A stretch of DNA of 40,546 nt from an uncultured Bacilli bacterium (lineage in GTDB: Bacteria > Bacillota_I > Bacilli_A > RFN20 > CAG-449), in assembly GCA_947626895.1 (NCBI GenBank), contig CANQTY010000008.1, positions 1-40,546 of the forward strand, in the 5' to 3' direction. Position 1 is the stretch's first letter. The number at the start of each line of letters is the position of its first letter. This document shows, piece after piece, positions 1 through 7,901 of the stretch. The notes beneath the pieces are model-generated. The model was not told the DNA's origin, ran no database searches, and was given only the letters and a program-made list of their open reading frames with translations. The position numbers were made by a program, and so were the translations under genes.

Positions 1-1218
1 TTTTTTTGTTAACTTTAAGACTTTTTCTTTAACTCTTTCAATAGTTTCTTCGCTTGGATTCATTAATATTTCATCGATATATGAAGCGACTTCTTCCATT
101 TCTTTTTCTTTAAATCCTCTTGTAGTTACCGCTGGAGTACCAAGACGAATTCCAGAAGCTAAAAATGGCTTTTCTTGATCATTAGGAATCGTATTTTTAT
201 TTACTGTAATATACGCTTTTCCTAAAAGTTTTTCTGCTTCTTTTCCAGTTAAACCAGTTTTAGACTTTACATCTAATAATAAAAGGTGATTATCTGTTCC
301 ATTTGAAATAACATGATATCCTTTTTTCATTAAAGCATCGCTTAAAGTTTTCGCATTTAAAATCACTTGTTTTTGATAAGTGATAAAGTCTTCTTGTAAG
401 GCTTCATGAAAGGCGACAGCTTTTGCAGCGATAACATGCATTAAAGGACCACCTTGCACTCCTGGAAAGACACTTTTATCGATACGTTTTGCGATTTCTT
501 CATCATTTGTTAAAATAATTCCCCCGCGAGGACCTCTTAATGTCTTATGGGTAGTTGAAGTTACAACATGCGCATATGGGCATGGATTCATATGTAAATG
601 GGCCGCGACTAAACCTGCAATATGAGCCATATCTACAAGTAGATAAGCCCCTACTTCATCGGCAATTTGCCTAAATCTTTTAAAATCGATGAATCGAGGA
701 TACGCTGAGGCTCCCGCAATAATCAAATTAGGTTTTACTTCTTTAGCAATTTTTAATACATTATCATAATCGATTTGTTCCGTGATAGGATCTACTCCAT
801 AAGTAAAGCTAAGATAATCTTGTCCAGAAAAAGATAAAGAATATCCATGAGTTAAATGTCCTCCATGGTCTAAAGCCATCCCTAAAATTTTATCTCCAGG
901 ACGAATTAGCGCTCTAAAACTAGCCATATTTGCTTGAGAACCTGAATGAGGTTGAACATTTGCAAAAGAAACATCAAATAATTTTTTTAGTCGTTCTTTG
1001 GCTAAATCTTCAACTGTATCAACGTTTTCACAACCTCCATAATATCGCTTTTTAGGATACCCTTCTGCATATTTATTTGTCAAAATACTTCCTTGTGCCT
1101 CTAAAACAGCTTGAGAAACAAAGTTTTCAGAAGCAATTAATTCAATATGTTCTTGTTGCCTTTTTGTTTCTTTTTGAATTGCATTAAATATTTCTAAATC
1201 TTTTTCTTTTAAGCTCAT
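1..1218 (-). CDS. glyA: Serine hydroxymethyltransferase (3' end cut by window edge)
   Basis: PLP enzyme that interconverts serine and glycine while moving a one-carbon unit to or from tetrahydrofolate, in the cytoplasm. The ORF is missing from the track because no stop codon lies inside the window; it is open for 406 codons, close to the usual ~410-420, so only a few C-terminal residues are lost. The PLP-lysine motif [12 protein letters not shown] is readable around 520-560. The start at 1218 is preceded by the Shine-Dalgarno GAGGTGATTG. It is divergent from the tRNA-Pro gene with about 90 bp between. The run of T at the window start is simply its lysine codons. Confidence 0.97.
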   Translation of the reverse strand, partial: MSLKEKDLEIFNAIQKETKRQQEHIELIASENFVSQAVLEAQGSILTNKYAEGYPKKRYYGGCENVDTVEDLAKERLKKLFDVSFANVQPHSGSQANMASFRALIRPGDKILGMALDHGGHLTHGYSLSFSGQDYLSFTYGVDPITEQIDYDNVLKIAKEVKPNLIIAGASAYPRFIDFKRFRQIADEVGAYLLVDMAHIAGLVAAHLHMNPCPYAHVVTSTTHKTLRGPRGGIILTNDEEIAKRIDKSVFPGVQGGPLMHVIAAKAVAFHEALQEDFITYQKQVILNAKTLSDALMKKGYHVISNGTDNHLLLLDVKSKTGLTGKEAEKLLGKAYITVNKNTIPNDQEKPFLASGIRLGTPAVTTRGFKEKEMEEVASYIDEILMNPSEETIERVKEKVLKLTKK

Positions 1219-1297
1219 AACAATCACCTCTTCAATATTTTATGATGTTTATTTCTTTTTTACATTCTTTTTCTTCTATATTTTTTCGAAAGTGTGC

Positions 1298-1303
1298 TAT
1301 ACT
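1298..1303 (+). promoter_or_regulatory. -10 box of tRNA-Pro
   Basis: TATACT ends 8 nt before the mature tRNA 5' end, so the transcript would start almost at the tRNA. No good -35 hexamer is seen 17 bp upstream. Confidence 0.5.
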
Positions 1304-1311
1304 TTTTATAT

Positions 1312-1388
1312 CGGGACGTAGCACAGCTTGGTAGTGCACTACCTTGGGGTGGTAGGGGTCGTGGGTTCAAATCTCATCGTTCCGACCA
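1312..1388 (+). tRNA. tRNA-Pro (anticodon GGG)
   Basis: A complete 77-nt cloverleaf with encoded CCA. Acceptor CGGGACG pairs with CGTTCCG (one G-U), D stem GCAC/GTGC, anticodon stem CTACC/GGTAG with the seven-base loop TTGGGGT (anticodon GGG at 34-36), and T arm GTGGG-TTCAAAT-CTCAT with G-U pairs. A GGG isoacceptor reads CCC and CCU; a TGG isoacceptor would be expected elsewhere in the genome. Confidence 0.95.
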
Positions 1389-1399
1389 TTTGTAAATAT

Positions 1400-1425
1400 A
1401 GCCTAGAAATAGGCTTTTTTTATTT
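1400..1425 (+). terminator. Rho-independent terminator of tRNA-Pro
   Basis: The 6-bp stem AGCCTA/TAGGCT with a GAAA loop is followed by seven T, and starts 12 nt after the tRNA CCA end. Confidence 0.9.
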
Positions 1426-1823
1426 TTTGCGTAGGAAATTTTTTTGAAAACAAAAAGGGGGATTTTTGTAAACATCACAAAATAACACCCTAACAAATCA
1501 AGCCTTCTAATGTACAAAGGATGCTTAATTGTTTTTACTATAATTAAAAAAGGACAACTGAATGGCTAGACCGAAGAGGGCTCCAATTGCCCAAGTCATC
1601 TAACGACTCAATGTCCTTCTTAATTAAAGTAAAATAAACAAAATTTAAAATCAAAGAAAATCTCTATATTTCTTTTATTTGTATCTTATTTTAGAATGAA
1701 AGTGTCAAGATAAAGCCATTATTCAGCCATATTTTCACCTTCAAACCATATCTTGTATGTTATTCACTATCCTATTCTATATATTTTTAAAACTTAATAT
1801 TTATGTTCTAAGAACAATTATTT
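1426..1823. other. Long non-coding stretch between tRNA-Pro and the accessory island
   Basis: AT-rich, with no ORF above the track limit and no recognisable gene remnant. The only structured item seen is the candidate RNA/terminator at 1541-1626. Around 1440-1490 there is purine-rich sequence ending in a short C-rich patch with no obvious role. Confidence 0.6.
1541..1626 (-). ncRNA. Candidate structured RNA or composite terminator
   Basis: Long imperfect arms, TAATTAAAAAAGGACA (1541-1556) and TGTCCTTCTTAATTA (1612-1626), enclose two internal hairpins: GGGC/GCCC with a 7-nt loop (1578-1592) and AGTC/GACT with a 7-nt loop (1594-1608), plus a weak GG/CC element. The enclosed sequence is less AT-rich than its surroundings. 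Read on the minus strand, the closing stem ends in GTCCTTTTTTAATT, which resembles an intrinsic terminator, so minus is the favoured strand; the plus strand folds as well. It matches no riboswitch or tRNA I recognise. Confidence 0.4.
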
Positions 1824-1903
1824 TTGCAACGATATGTCTTTCGTTGCATTTGTTTTGCAACAATCCATTAATCGTTGCAAAATAGTTGCCACGATTATAT
1901 AAT
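1824..1903 (+). promoter_or_regulatory. Palindromic operator array and promoter of the first island gene
   Basis: Two 26-bp palindromes of the form TTGCAAC(G/A)A-N8-TCGTTGCA(A/T) lie at 1824-1849 and 1855-1880, and a further left half-site TTGCCACGA at 1886-1894. Successive left half-sites start exactly 31 bp apart (1824, 1855, 1886), about three helical turns. The promoter is TTGCAA (1875-1880), N17, TATAAT (1898-1903); its -35 is the end of the second palindrome, so binding there should block RNA polymerase. Autoregulation by the downstream winged-helix protein is inferred. Confidence 0.8.
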
Positions 1904-1926
1904 AATTAAGGAGGAAGATTATCTAT

Positions 1927-3177
1927 ATGCTAAAAGAAAGTAAAAACTTAGAGTACAAAGAAAAAATAAGTAAATCCTATTTAAAAACCGTTAGCGCTTT
2001 TGCCAATTATAATGATGGTGAAATTATTTTTGGGATTACCGATGATTATAAAATAATTGGAGTTATTAATCCTCAAGTGGAATGCAAAAATTTAGAAAAT
2101 CAAATCAATGATTCCATTAAACCAAGACCCGATTACACATTAAAAATAAACGAAGATAACACGATTACTTTATCAATTAAAAAAGGTTTCAATACCCCAT
2201 ATAGATATAATGGAAAAGCCTATAAAAGAAATGATTCTTCAACAATAGAAGTTGATGAAATTGAAGAAAATCGTTTAGTTCTTGCAAGAATGAACTTAAA
2301 TTATGAAGAATTAAGTGTCAGTAATAATAATTTAAAATTTGAATATCTAAGCAAACAAATAAAAAATGTTTTGGATTTATCAGAGTTTAATTTAGATTCA
2401 TTAAAACTTTTAAATCTATATAATTCAAAGGCTGGATATAATAATGCTGCAAAATTATTTGCTGATACAAATGATATGCCTGGACTTGATATTGCCGTTT
2501 TTGGGAATTCCATGAATATATTTAAAAAGAGAATCACTCTTGCTGGGGAATCTATTTTAAAACAATATTATGATGCTTTAGAAATATACAAAGATGAATA
2601 TATTGTTGAAAAAATTGAAAACGGATTTAGAAAAAAATATGAATTAATTCCTTTTGATGCTTTTAGAGAGGCTTTAGCAAATGCTTTAGTTCATCGAACT
2701 TGGGATATTAATGCCAATACAAAAATAGAAATGCATCCTGATAAAATCATCATTTCCTCACCTGGAGGATTGATGGTTGACATGACAAAAGAAGATTTTC
2801 TAGAAGGAAATTATTCCAGTTTAAGAAATCCAATCATCGCAAATATCTTTAGAAGAATGAATATTATTGAAGCTTTTGCAACTGGAATCAAAAGAATCAA
2901 TGCTACCTATAACAATACTTTAGCTAAACCAACATTTACTATCACACCAAGTGCAATATCTATCACTCTTCCTTCACTTGATCAAACAAATCTTTCCTTT
3001 AATGAACAAAAAGTACTTGATACTATGAAACAAAACTATTCATATACAAGAAATGAAATAGAATTATCAAGTGGTTTTTCTAAAGATACTTTACTTCGAA
3101 TTTTAAATTCCCTTATAAAAAAAGGATTAATCATGAAAGGTGGTAAAGCTAAAACTACCTACTATATCAAGAAGTAA
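1927..3177 (+). CDS. AlbA_2 / GHKL-ATPase-like protein with C-terminal winged helix
   Basis: 416 aa. The N-terminus has the divergent AlbA (Schlafen AlbA_2) pattern: LEYKEKIS, then SAFANYNDGEIIFGI around residues 8-40. The middle has the HATPase_c_4-type motif FREALANALVHRTW (about residue 245) followed by KIIISSPGGL. The last ~60 residues form a winged helix-turn-helix (ELSSGFSKDTLLRILNSL). Such proteins are usually annotated as ATP-binding or RNA/DNA-binding regulators of unknown function. A strong SD (AAGGAGGAAG) sets the start. It is a single-gene unit flanked on both sides by matching palindromes, which suggests it binds them itself. Cytoplasmic; no signal or membrane segments. Confidence 0.85.
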   Translation: MLKESKNLEYKEKISKSYLKTVSAFANYNDGEIIFGITDDYKIIGVINPQVECKNLENQINDSIKPRPDYTLKINEDNTITLSIKKGFNTPYRYNGKAYKRNDSSTIEVDEIEENRLVLARMNLNYEELSVSNNNLKFEYLSKQIKNVLDLSEFNLDSLKLLNLYNSKAGYNNAAKLFADTNDMPGLDIAVFGNSMNIFKKRITLAGESILKQYYDALEIYKDEYIVEKIENGFRKKYELIPFDAFREALANALVHRTWDINANTKIEMHPDKIIISSPGGLMVDMTKEDFLEGNYSSLRNPIIANIFRRMNIIEAFATGIKRINATYNNTLAKPTFTITPSAISITLPSLDQTNLSFNEQKVLDTMKQNYSYTRNEIELSSGFSKDTLLRILNSLIKKGLIMKGGKAKTTYYIKK

Positions 3178-3217
3178 TCGTCGCATATGAGTTGCAACGA
3201 AAGGCGAATCGTTGTAA
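3178..3217. repeat. Downstream copy of the TTGCAACGA operator
   Basis: TTGCAACGA (3192-3200), N8, TCGTTGTAA (3209-3217) repeats the geometry of the upstream palindromes, and a right half-site TCGTCGCAT lies at 3178-3186, again exactly 31 bp before the next right half-site. The stop codon immediately precedes it. Operators on both sides of a 1.25-kb gene could allow looping, or could be the two ends of an insertion. Confidence 0.75.
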
Positions 3218-3249
3218 ATTTATGCTTTATCTATACTATTTTGTGATTT

Positions 3250-3346
3250 AAATTACATTTTACCTATGCTTTTTCGTTATCAAAATCACGTTTTACCATA
3301 GATAATATGTAAAATAGTTGTCATATTTTTCCCTTTAATATAAAAT
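3250..3346 (+). promoter_or_regulatory. Repeat pair and promoter of the second island gene
   Basis: Two direct repeats of the form AAATYACRTTTTACC start at 3250 and 3283, 33 bp apart (about three helical turns). An inverted GTAAAA box lies at 3309-3314. The promoter is TTGTCA (3318-3323), N17, TAAAAT (3341-3346). One more TTTTAC box lies downstream of the gene at 4692. The repeats are weaker than those of neighbouring units but unlike any of them. Confidence 0.6.
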
Positions 3347-3367
3347 AAGACTAAAGGAGATGATGAT

Positions 3368-4672
3368 ATGGAACGTTTAATTAAAGATAAATTAATAGCC
3401 TGGAAAAATAACATCTATAGGAAACCCTTAATTGTATATGGTGCTAGACAAATTGGTAAGACTTATACCATTTTGGACTTTGGTAAAAGTGAATATGATA
3501 ATGTTTTATATTGTAACTTTGAAGAGGATAAAGAACTTCATCAAATATTTAAAAAAAGCTTAAATCCAGAGAGAATTATTGACTCTTTAATGGCACATTA
3601 TTCTACCTCCATTATGAAAGAAAAAACACTCATATTCTTTGATGAAATTCAAGCCTGTGAAGAGGCATTAACTTCCTTAAAATATTTTAATGAAGCCGCG
3701 AATGAATATCATATTATTGCCGCGGGTAGTTTATTAGGCCTTGCTTTAAATCATGGTGCTTTTTCTTTTCCTGTTGGTAAAGTCGATATGATTAATATGT
3801 TTCCAATGAATTTTGAAGAATTTTTGTTAGCGACGAATAATAAAAAACTCCGCGATTTAATTGTTGAGTCATATCATTCATATTCACCCATGTCCTTACA
3901 TGATTTAGCTATGGACTTATATCGTATTTATTTAGTTGTTGGAGGTTATCCTAAAGTAGTAAAAACATATATTGAAACAAAAGATTTCAATTTAGTTCGT
4001 TCGGAGCAATCCTCTATCTCTAATGCCTATATATCCGATATGTCTAAATACGCTACTCCAAATGAAACGGTTAAATGCATGGAAATTTATAATAGTATTT
4101 TTGCTCAATTAGGAAAAGAAACTACTAAATTTCAGTATTCTGTAGTTACTCCTAAAGCAAGAAGTAAAAATTATGATATTGCTTTAAGTTGGTTAAAAGC
4201 ATCTAGAGTTGTAATTAATTGTACATTAACTAAAGAAGGATTTTATCCATTAACAGCAACTGAAGAATTACAAACATTTAAAATATACTATTGCGATATA
4301 GGATTATTTACCCTGAAAGGAGCTCTAGCTCCAAATAAAATTATTCAAAATATCGGGATACAAGATAAGGTAAGAGGAATTATTTCAGAAAGTTATGTTG
4401 CCACGCAATTAAACAGCAATGGTTTTAAACTTTTCTATTGGAATTCGAATAATACTTCTGAATTAGATTTTGTCATTCATTTAAATGGTGAAGCGATTCC
4501 TATCGAAGTTAAATCCGCGGATAATGTAAGATCAAAATCCTTAAAAACTTATATATCAAAATATAATCCTAAATATAGTATTAGAATTTCAAGCAAAAAT
4601 TTTGGCTTTGAAAATAATATTCAATCTATACCTTTATATGCAGTATTTTGTATTAAAGAATCCACCGAATAA
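3368..4672 (+). CDS. AAA_14/DUF4143 ATPase
   Basis: 434 aa. Walker A GARQIGKT (residues ~25-32), Walker B LIFFDEIQ (~88-95), and AAGSLLG as the sensor-1-type strand. FPMNFEEFL and GGYPKVV are hallmarks of AAA ATPases fused to DUF4143. The C-terminal half contains YCDIGLF and an intact PD-(D/E)XK-like core: ELDFV followed by PIEVKS, so the nuclease-like residues D, E and K are all present. SD AAGGAGATGAT precedes the ATG. Biological role unknown for the family. A monocistronic unit with its own promoter and repeats. Confidence 0.88.
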   Translation: MERLIKDKLIAWKNNIYRKPLIVYGARQIGKTYTILDFGKSEYDNVLYCNFEEDKELHQIFKKSLNPERIIDSLMAHYSTSIMKEKTLIFFDEIQACEEALTSLKYFNEAANEYHIIAAGSLLGLALNHGAFSFPVGKVDMINMFPMNFEEFLLATNNKKLRDLIVESYHSYSPMSLHDLAMDLYRIYLVVGGYPKVVKTYIETKDFNLVRSEQSSISNAYISDMSKYATPNETVKCMEIYNSIFAQLGKETTKFQYSVVTPKARSKNYDIALSWLKASRVVINCTLTKEGFYPLTATEELQTFKIYYCDIGLFTLKGALAPNKIIQNIGIQDKVRGIISESYVATQLNSNGFKLFYWNSNNTSELDFVIHLNGEAIPIEVKSADNVRSKSLKTYISKYNPKYSIRISSKNFGFENNIQSIPLYAVFCIKESTE

Positions 4673-4775
4673 CCTATATAAAACTTCCCTATTTTACTTA
4701 CTATTACACTCTTTAATTGAGAAAATCATAATAATCATATAGATTGGGTGCATAGCGTCTGAAGAATTAATTATA

Positions 4776-4817
4776 TGACACAAATTCAAAATAATTTTAA
4801 ATTTGTGACACATATTT
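4776..4817. repeat. 42-bp palindromic direct repeat, left copy
   Basis: Identical over 42 bp to 6089-6130, with both neighbours differing, so the repeat boundaries are sharp. It contains a near-perfect 29-bp palindrome (CACAAATT...AATTTGTG, two mismatched pairs) bracketed by two direct TGACACA words. It overlaps the candidate -35 region of the following gene. Confidence 0.9.
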
Positions 4818-4830
4818 TAAAAACTATGTT
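4802..4830 (+). promoter_or_regulatory. Candidate promoter of the third island gene
   Basis: TTTGTG (4802-4807), N17, TATGTT (4825-4830). The -35 lies inside the right arm of the 42-bp repeat. The hexamers are weak, but the position fits the other units of the island. Confidence 0.45.
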
Positions 4831-4857
4831 ACACTATACAAGGAGGTACTTTAAAAG

Positions 4858-6087
4858 ATGATTATTAAAAGAACTCAATATTTGGAGCATATTCGAAGAT
4901 TTTATGAATCTAATTTAATTAAAGTTTTAACTGGCGTAAGAAGATGTGGTAAAAGTATTTTATTAAATCAAATTAAAGAAGAACTAATAAAAGATAAAAA
5001 AATAAAAAAAGACCATATCATTTCTATCAATTTTGAAGACGTAATATTTGCTAAGCTTAAAATTACTAACTACATCAAATTAAATGATTACATTTTAAAG
5101 CAAATTAAAGATGATAAAAAATACTATATTTTTTTAGATGAAATTCAGCATATCCATCAATTTGAAAAAGTTTTAGCTTCTTTAAAAGCCACCCAAAATG
5201 TCTCTATATTTGTAACAGGAAGTAATTCTACATTGTTATCGGGTAGACTAGCTACTTTATTAGTGGGTAGATGCAAAGAATTTAAAATTATGCCTTTTAC
5301 TTATAGTGAATTTATTCAATATTACAAAGAAAATAATTTAGAACTTCCTAATAAACCTTTACTAAATTATATAAGGTTTGGGGGAATGCCCCAACGGATG
5401 GACTACACTATAGAAAAAGATATTAAAGATTATTTAAGTTCCATATATTATGGAATTATTGATAAAGATATTTGCAATAGTAAAGCAAAAATCGATCGAG
5501 AAACTTTTATTTTGATAGCAAATTATATTATTAGTAATGCATCAAAAGATTTCTCTGCACAAAGCATTGTAGATTATTATAATTCCCGTAATAAAGATAA
5601 GATTTATCGAAAAACAATTTATAGATACTTGGAGAAATTGGAACAAGCTTTTTTAATCTCTCGTGTTAAAAGATATGATATTTCTACTAAGCGAACATTA
5701 AAGCAAATTGAAAAACAGTTTGCAATCGATAATGGACTTATTCTAGCCTGTAGTGAAGCAAATAAAATATTTGAATCTCATGCTTTAGAAAATGTAGTAT
5801 ATAATGAATTACTATATCGAGGTTATGAGGTAAAAATCGGTAAAACTTATAAAGGTGAAATTGATTTCATAGCCATGAAAGATGGTAAAAAATGTTTTAT
5901 TCAAGTTGCCTATTTATTATTGAGTGAAGAAGTTATCAATAGAGAATTTAATGCCTTTGATTCTGTTCGTGATCCATCACCAAAATATGTATTTAGCTTA
6001 GATGAATTCGATATGTCAAGAGATGGAATAACCCATTTAAACATTGAAGAATGGTTGCTAAATAAAGTGAATATAGCATTGTCTTAG
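4858..6087 (+). CDS. AAA_14/DUF4143 ATPase, second subfamily
   Basis: 409 aa. Walker A GVRRCGKS (~26-33), Walker B YIFLDEIQ (~95), TGSNSTLLS (sensor strand), MPFTYSEF and GGMPQRM. The C-terminal DUF4143 part has FAIDNGLI and LENVVYNEL. Its nuclease-like core reads EIDFIA followed by FIQVAY: the expected Glu and Lys of ExK are replaced, so any nuclease activity is probably lost. SD AAGGAGG is 11 nt before the ATG. Exactly repeated 42-bp palindromes lie 41 bp before the start and immediately after the stop, making this a neatly bounded single-gene cassette. Confidence 0.88.
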   Translation: MIIKRTQYLEHIRRFYESNLIKVLTGVRRCGKSILLNQIKEELIKDKKIKKDHIISINFEDVIFAKLKITNYIKLNDYILKQIKDDKKYYIFLDEIQHIHQFEKVLASLKATQNVSIFVTGSNSTLLSGRLATLLVGRCKEFKIMPFTYSEFIQYYKENNLELPNKPLLNYIRFGGMPQRMDYTIEKDIKDYLSSIYYGIIDKDICNSKAKIDRETFILIANYIISNASKDFSAQSIVDYYNSRNKDKIYRKTIYRYLEKLEQAFLISRVKRYDISTKRTLKQIEKQFAIDNGLILACSEANKIFESHALENVVYNELLYRGYEVKIGKTYKGEIDFIAMKDGKKCFIQVAYLLLSEEVINREFNAFDSVRDPSPKYVFSLDEFDMSRDGITHLNIEEWLLNKVNIALS

Positions 6088-6088
6088 C

Positions 6089-6130
6089 TGACACAAATTC
6101 AAAATAATTTTAAATTTGTGACACATATTT
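6089..6130. repeat. 42-bp palindromic direct repeat, right copy
   Basis: Exact copy of 4776-4817 in the same orientation, beginning one base after the stop codon of the enclosed gene. The offset between copies is 1313 bp. Confidence 0.9.
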
Positions 6131-6300
6131 AGCTTTAGCTTTATTAATAAAATTCACTTATAAAATAAAAAATAAAGTGTCTAATTTAAATCTAATGGAA
6201 ATACAAATAAACACTTTATCTTGGAACTTTCATATGTTTAATTATGGATTACTTTCACATTAATGATCATCTACTTTTCAAATAATAGTCTGAAAAGTCA

Positions 6301-6375
6301 CGGATTAAAATAGCTAAATATCTCGGATTGAAAATCAAAAATCTCACGGATTAGAATTGACAAATCTCTCGGATT
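6301..6375 (+). repeat. Four boxes on an exact 23-bp pitch
   Basis: CGGATT starts at 6301, 6324, 6347 and 6370, each preceded by TC(A/T) or a close variant and mostly followed by an A-rich stretch. The spacing is exactly 23 bp three times over. Sequence between the boxes differs, so this is not a simple recent tandem duplication; it resembles iterons or a cooperative operator. Confidence 0.85.
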
Positions 6376-6385
6376 AAAATACTAT
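6357..6385 (+). promoter_or_regulatory. Promoter of the fourth island gene, inside the 23-bp array
   Basis: A consensus TTGACA (6357-6362), N17, TACTAT (6380-6385). The fourth CGGATT box sits in the spacer and the third is just upstream of the -35, so occupancy of the array would cover the promoter. Confidence 0.75.
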
Positions 6386-6403
6386 AAGTACGAGGTGATA
6401 TGT

Positions 6404-7687
6404 ATGGAAATTAAAAACTACCGCAAAAGAATTGTAGATGATAAGATTGAATATTATTTAAAATTATTTGGAGCGATTTGTATCGAAGGTCCAAAATATT
6501 GTGGAAAAACTTGGACTGGAAGATATCACGCAAATAGCGAAATTCTTTTATATACTTCCCCTACTATAAATCACCAAGACAATGTAACATTGGCAAAAAT
6601 GGCACCAAGCATCATTTTAGAAGGAGAAAAACCTAGGCTCATTGATGAATGGCAATTAGCCACAAATTTATGGGATGAAGTAAGAATTGATGTTGATAAA
6701 ACTGGATTAAAAGGGCAATATATTTTAACAGGTTCATCAACACCTAATAGAGAGGGTATCTTTCATAGTGGTGCAGGTAGATTTGGAAAAATTTATTTAA
6801 GAACAATGAGTTTATATGAATCAGGAGATTCTTCTGGAGATATCTCTTTAAAAGACTTATGTAATCATAAATTTAAACCCAAATTTACTGGCGAAGTAGA
6901 TTTAAAAAAATTAGCTAGATTAATTATTCGAGGAGGATTTCCTGCAAATATCGAATATTCTATAAAAGATGCCAGTATGATGGTAAAGCAATACATCAAA
7001 TTAACCATTGACCATGATTTATTTCAATTAGACGGAATACAAAGAGATAAACATAAAGTTCATCTATTATTAAAGTCTTTAGCAAGAAATGAATCCACGA
7101 CAGCATCTAAGGCAACATTAAAAAAAGATATTTGTGATCAGGATCATGAAGATATTAATATTGATACCGTTTCTTCCTATTTAGATGCTTTTGATAAATT
7201 ACATTTATTAGATAATGATGAACCTTTTGCATCAAATATTCGCTCTTTCATTAGAGTTAAGCAAATGGAAAAAAGACATTTTGCGGATCCATCCATTTCA
7301 TGTGCATTGTTAAATATTAATGATGAAAAAAAATTAATCGAAGATTTAGAGACCTTTGGATTTTTATTCGAGGCAATGGTAGAAAGAGATTTAAAAATTT
7401 ATGCTGATAGTTTTAATGCTAAATGTTATCATTATCAAGATTATCAAAATAATGAAATCGATTATGTCATTGAACTTGAAGATGGAAAATGGTGTGCTTT
7501 TGAAATTAAGCTTGGAGCAAATCAAATTGATAAAGCCGCGCAAAATTTAGTGAAATTAAAAAATATTATTGAAAAAGAAAATAGAAAAGCTCCCTCTCTT
7601 CTTTGCGTAATATGTGGGTTAAGTAATGCAGCATATCAAAGAGATGATGGTGTATATGTTGTTCCCATAACGGCTTTAAAAAACTAA
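6404..7687 (+). CDS. AAA_14/DUF4143 ATPase, third subfamily
   Basis: 427 aa from the ATG at 6404. The track begins at an in-frame GTG at 6395, but that GTG lies inside the SD (GAGGTGAT), which is well spaced for 6404. Walker A GPKYCGKT, Walker B-type RLIDEWQ with a DEWQL signature instead of DEIQ, and LTGSSTP follow. GGFPANIEY corresponds to the GG(Y/F)P motif. DUF4143 residues HFADPSISCALL and FGFLFEAMVERDL are present, and the nuclease-like core EIDYV then AFEIKLG is intact. Function unknown. Cytoplasmic, single-gene unit. Confidence 0.88.
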   Translation: MEIKNYRKRIVDDKIEYYLKLFGAICIEGPKYCGKTWTGRYHANSEILLYTSPTINHQDNVTLAKMAPSIILEGEKPRLIDEWQLATNLWDEVRIDVDKTGLKGQYILTGSSTPNREGIFHSGAGRFGKIYLRTMSLYESGDSSGDISLKDLCNHKFKPKFTGEVDLKKLARLIIRGGFPANIEYSIKDASMMVKQYIKLTIDHDLFQLDGIQRDKHKVHLLLKSLARNESTTASKATLKKDICDQDHEDINIDTVSSYLDAFDKLHLLDNDEPFASNIRSFIRVKQMEKRHFADPSISCALLNINDEKKLIEDLETFGFLFEAMVERDLKIYADSFNAKCYHYQDYQNNEIDYVIELEDGKWCAFEIKLGANQIDKAAQNLVKLKNIIEKENRKAPSLLCVICGLSNAAYQRDDGVYVVPITALKN

Positions 7688-7748
7688 AAATATTATCTAT
7701 TTATAACTTATTATTTACAAATGGAATTACAAAAAATCGTCGAATTTT

Positions 7749-7858
7749 AAAGTGACATTTAAAGTGACATTTTTTCTAATCAAAATTTAGAAAATGCCTA
7801 ATTATAGCCATTCTATAAAAAATTTAAAGTGACATTTAAAGTGACAAATATAGTGACA
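7749..7858 (+). repeat. AAAGTGACA repeats, 12-bp pitch, 2+3 arrangement
   Basis: GTGACA starts at 7752 and 7764, then at 7829, 7841 and 7853. Spacing within each block is exactly 12 bp, and most copies are preceded by TTTAAA. The blocks are separated by 65 bp of unrelated sequence. The two-block layout resembles a distal and a proximal operator. Confidence 0.85.
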
Positions 7859-7881
7859 TAATAAATCGAATTTTCTTTAAT
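7853..7881 (+). promoter_or_regulatory. Promoter of the fifth island gene
   Basis: GTGACA (7853-7858), N17, TTTAAT (7876-7881). The last 12-bp repeat is itself the -35 hexamer. Confidence 0.6.
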
Positions 7882-7901
7882 ATATATAAAGAGGAAAAGA
7901 T

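Noticed and set aside
1-7. Run of T at the left edge as a homopolymer artefact
   Set aside because: It is in frame with glyA and encodes lysines near the C-terminus, as expected.
1557-1600. Hammerhead-ribozyme-like words (CTGAATG, CCGAAGA, GTC) inside the candidate RNA
   Set aside because: The conserved core CUGAUGA and GAAA is not matched and the stem junctions do not fit.
1541-1626. tRNA-like cloverleaf reading of the same element
   Set aside because: No T arm next to the acceptor, no U33 in the loop on either strand, and no CCA.
6171-6219. ATAAAGTGT/ACACTTTAT inverted repeat downstream of the third island gene
   Set aside because: A 30-nt AT-rich loop and no T tract; neither a convincing terminator nor an operator.
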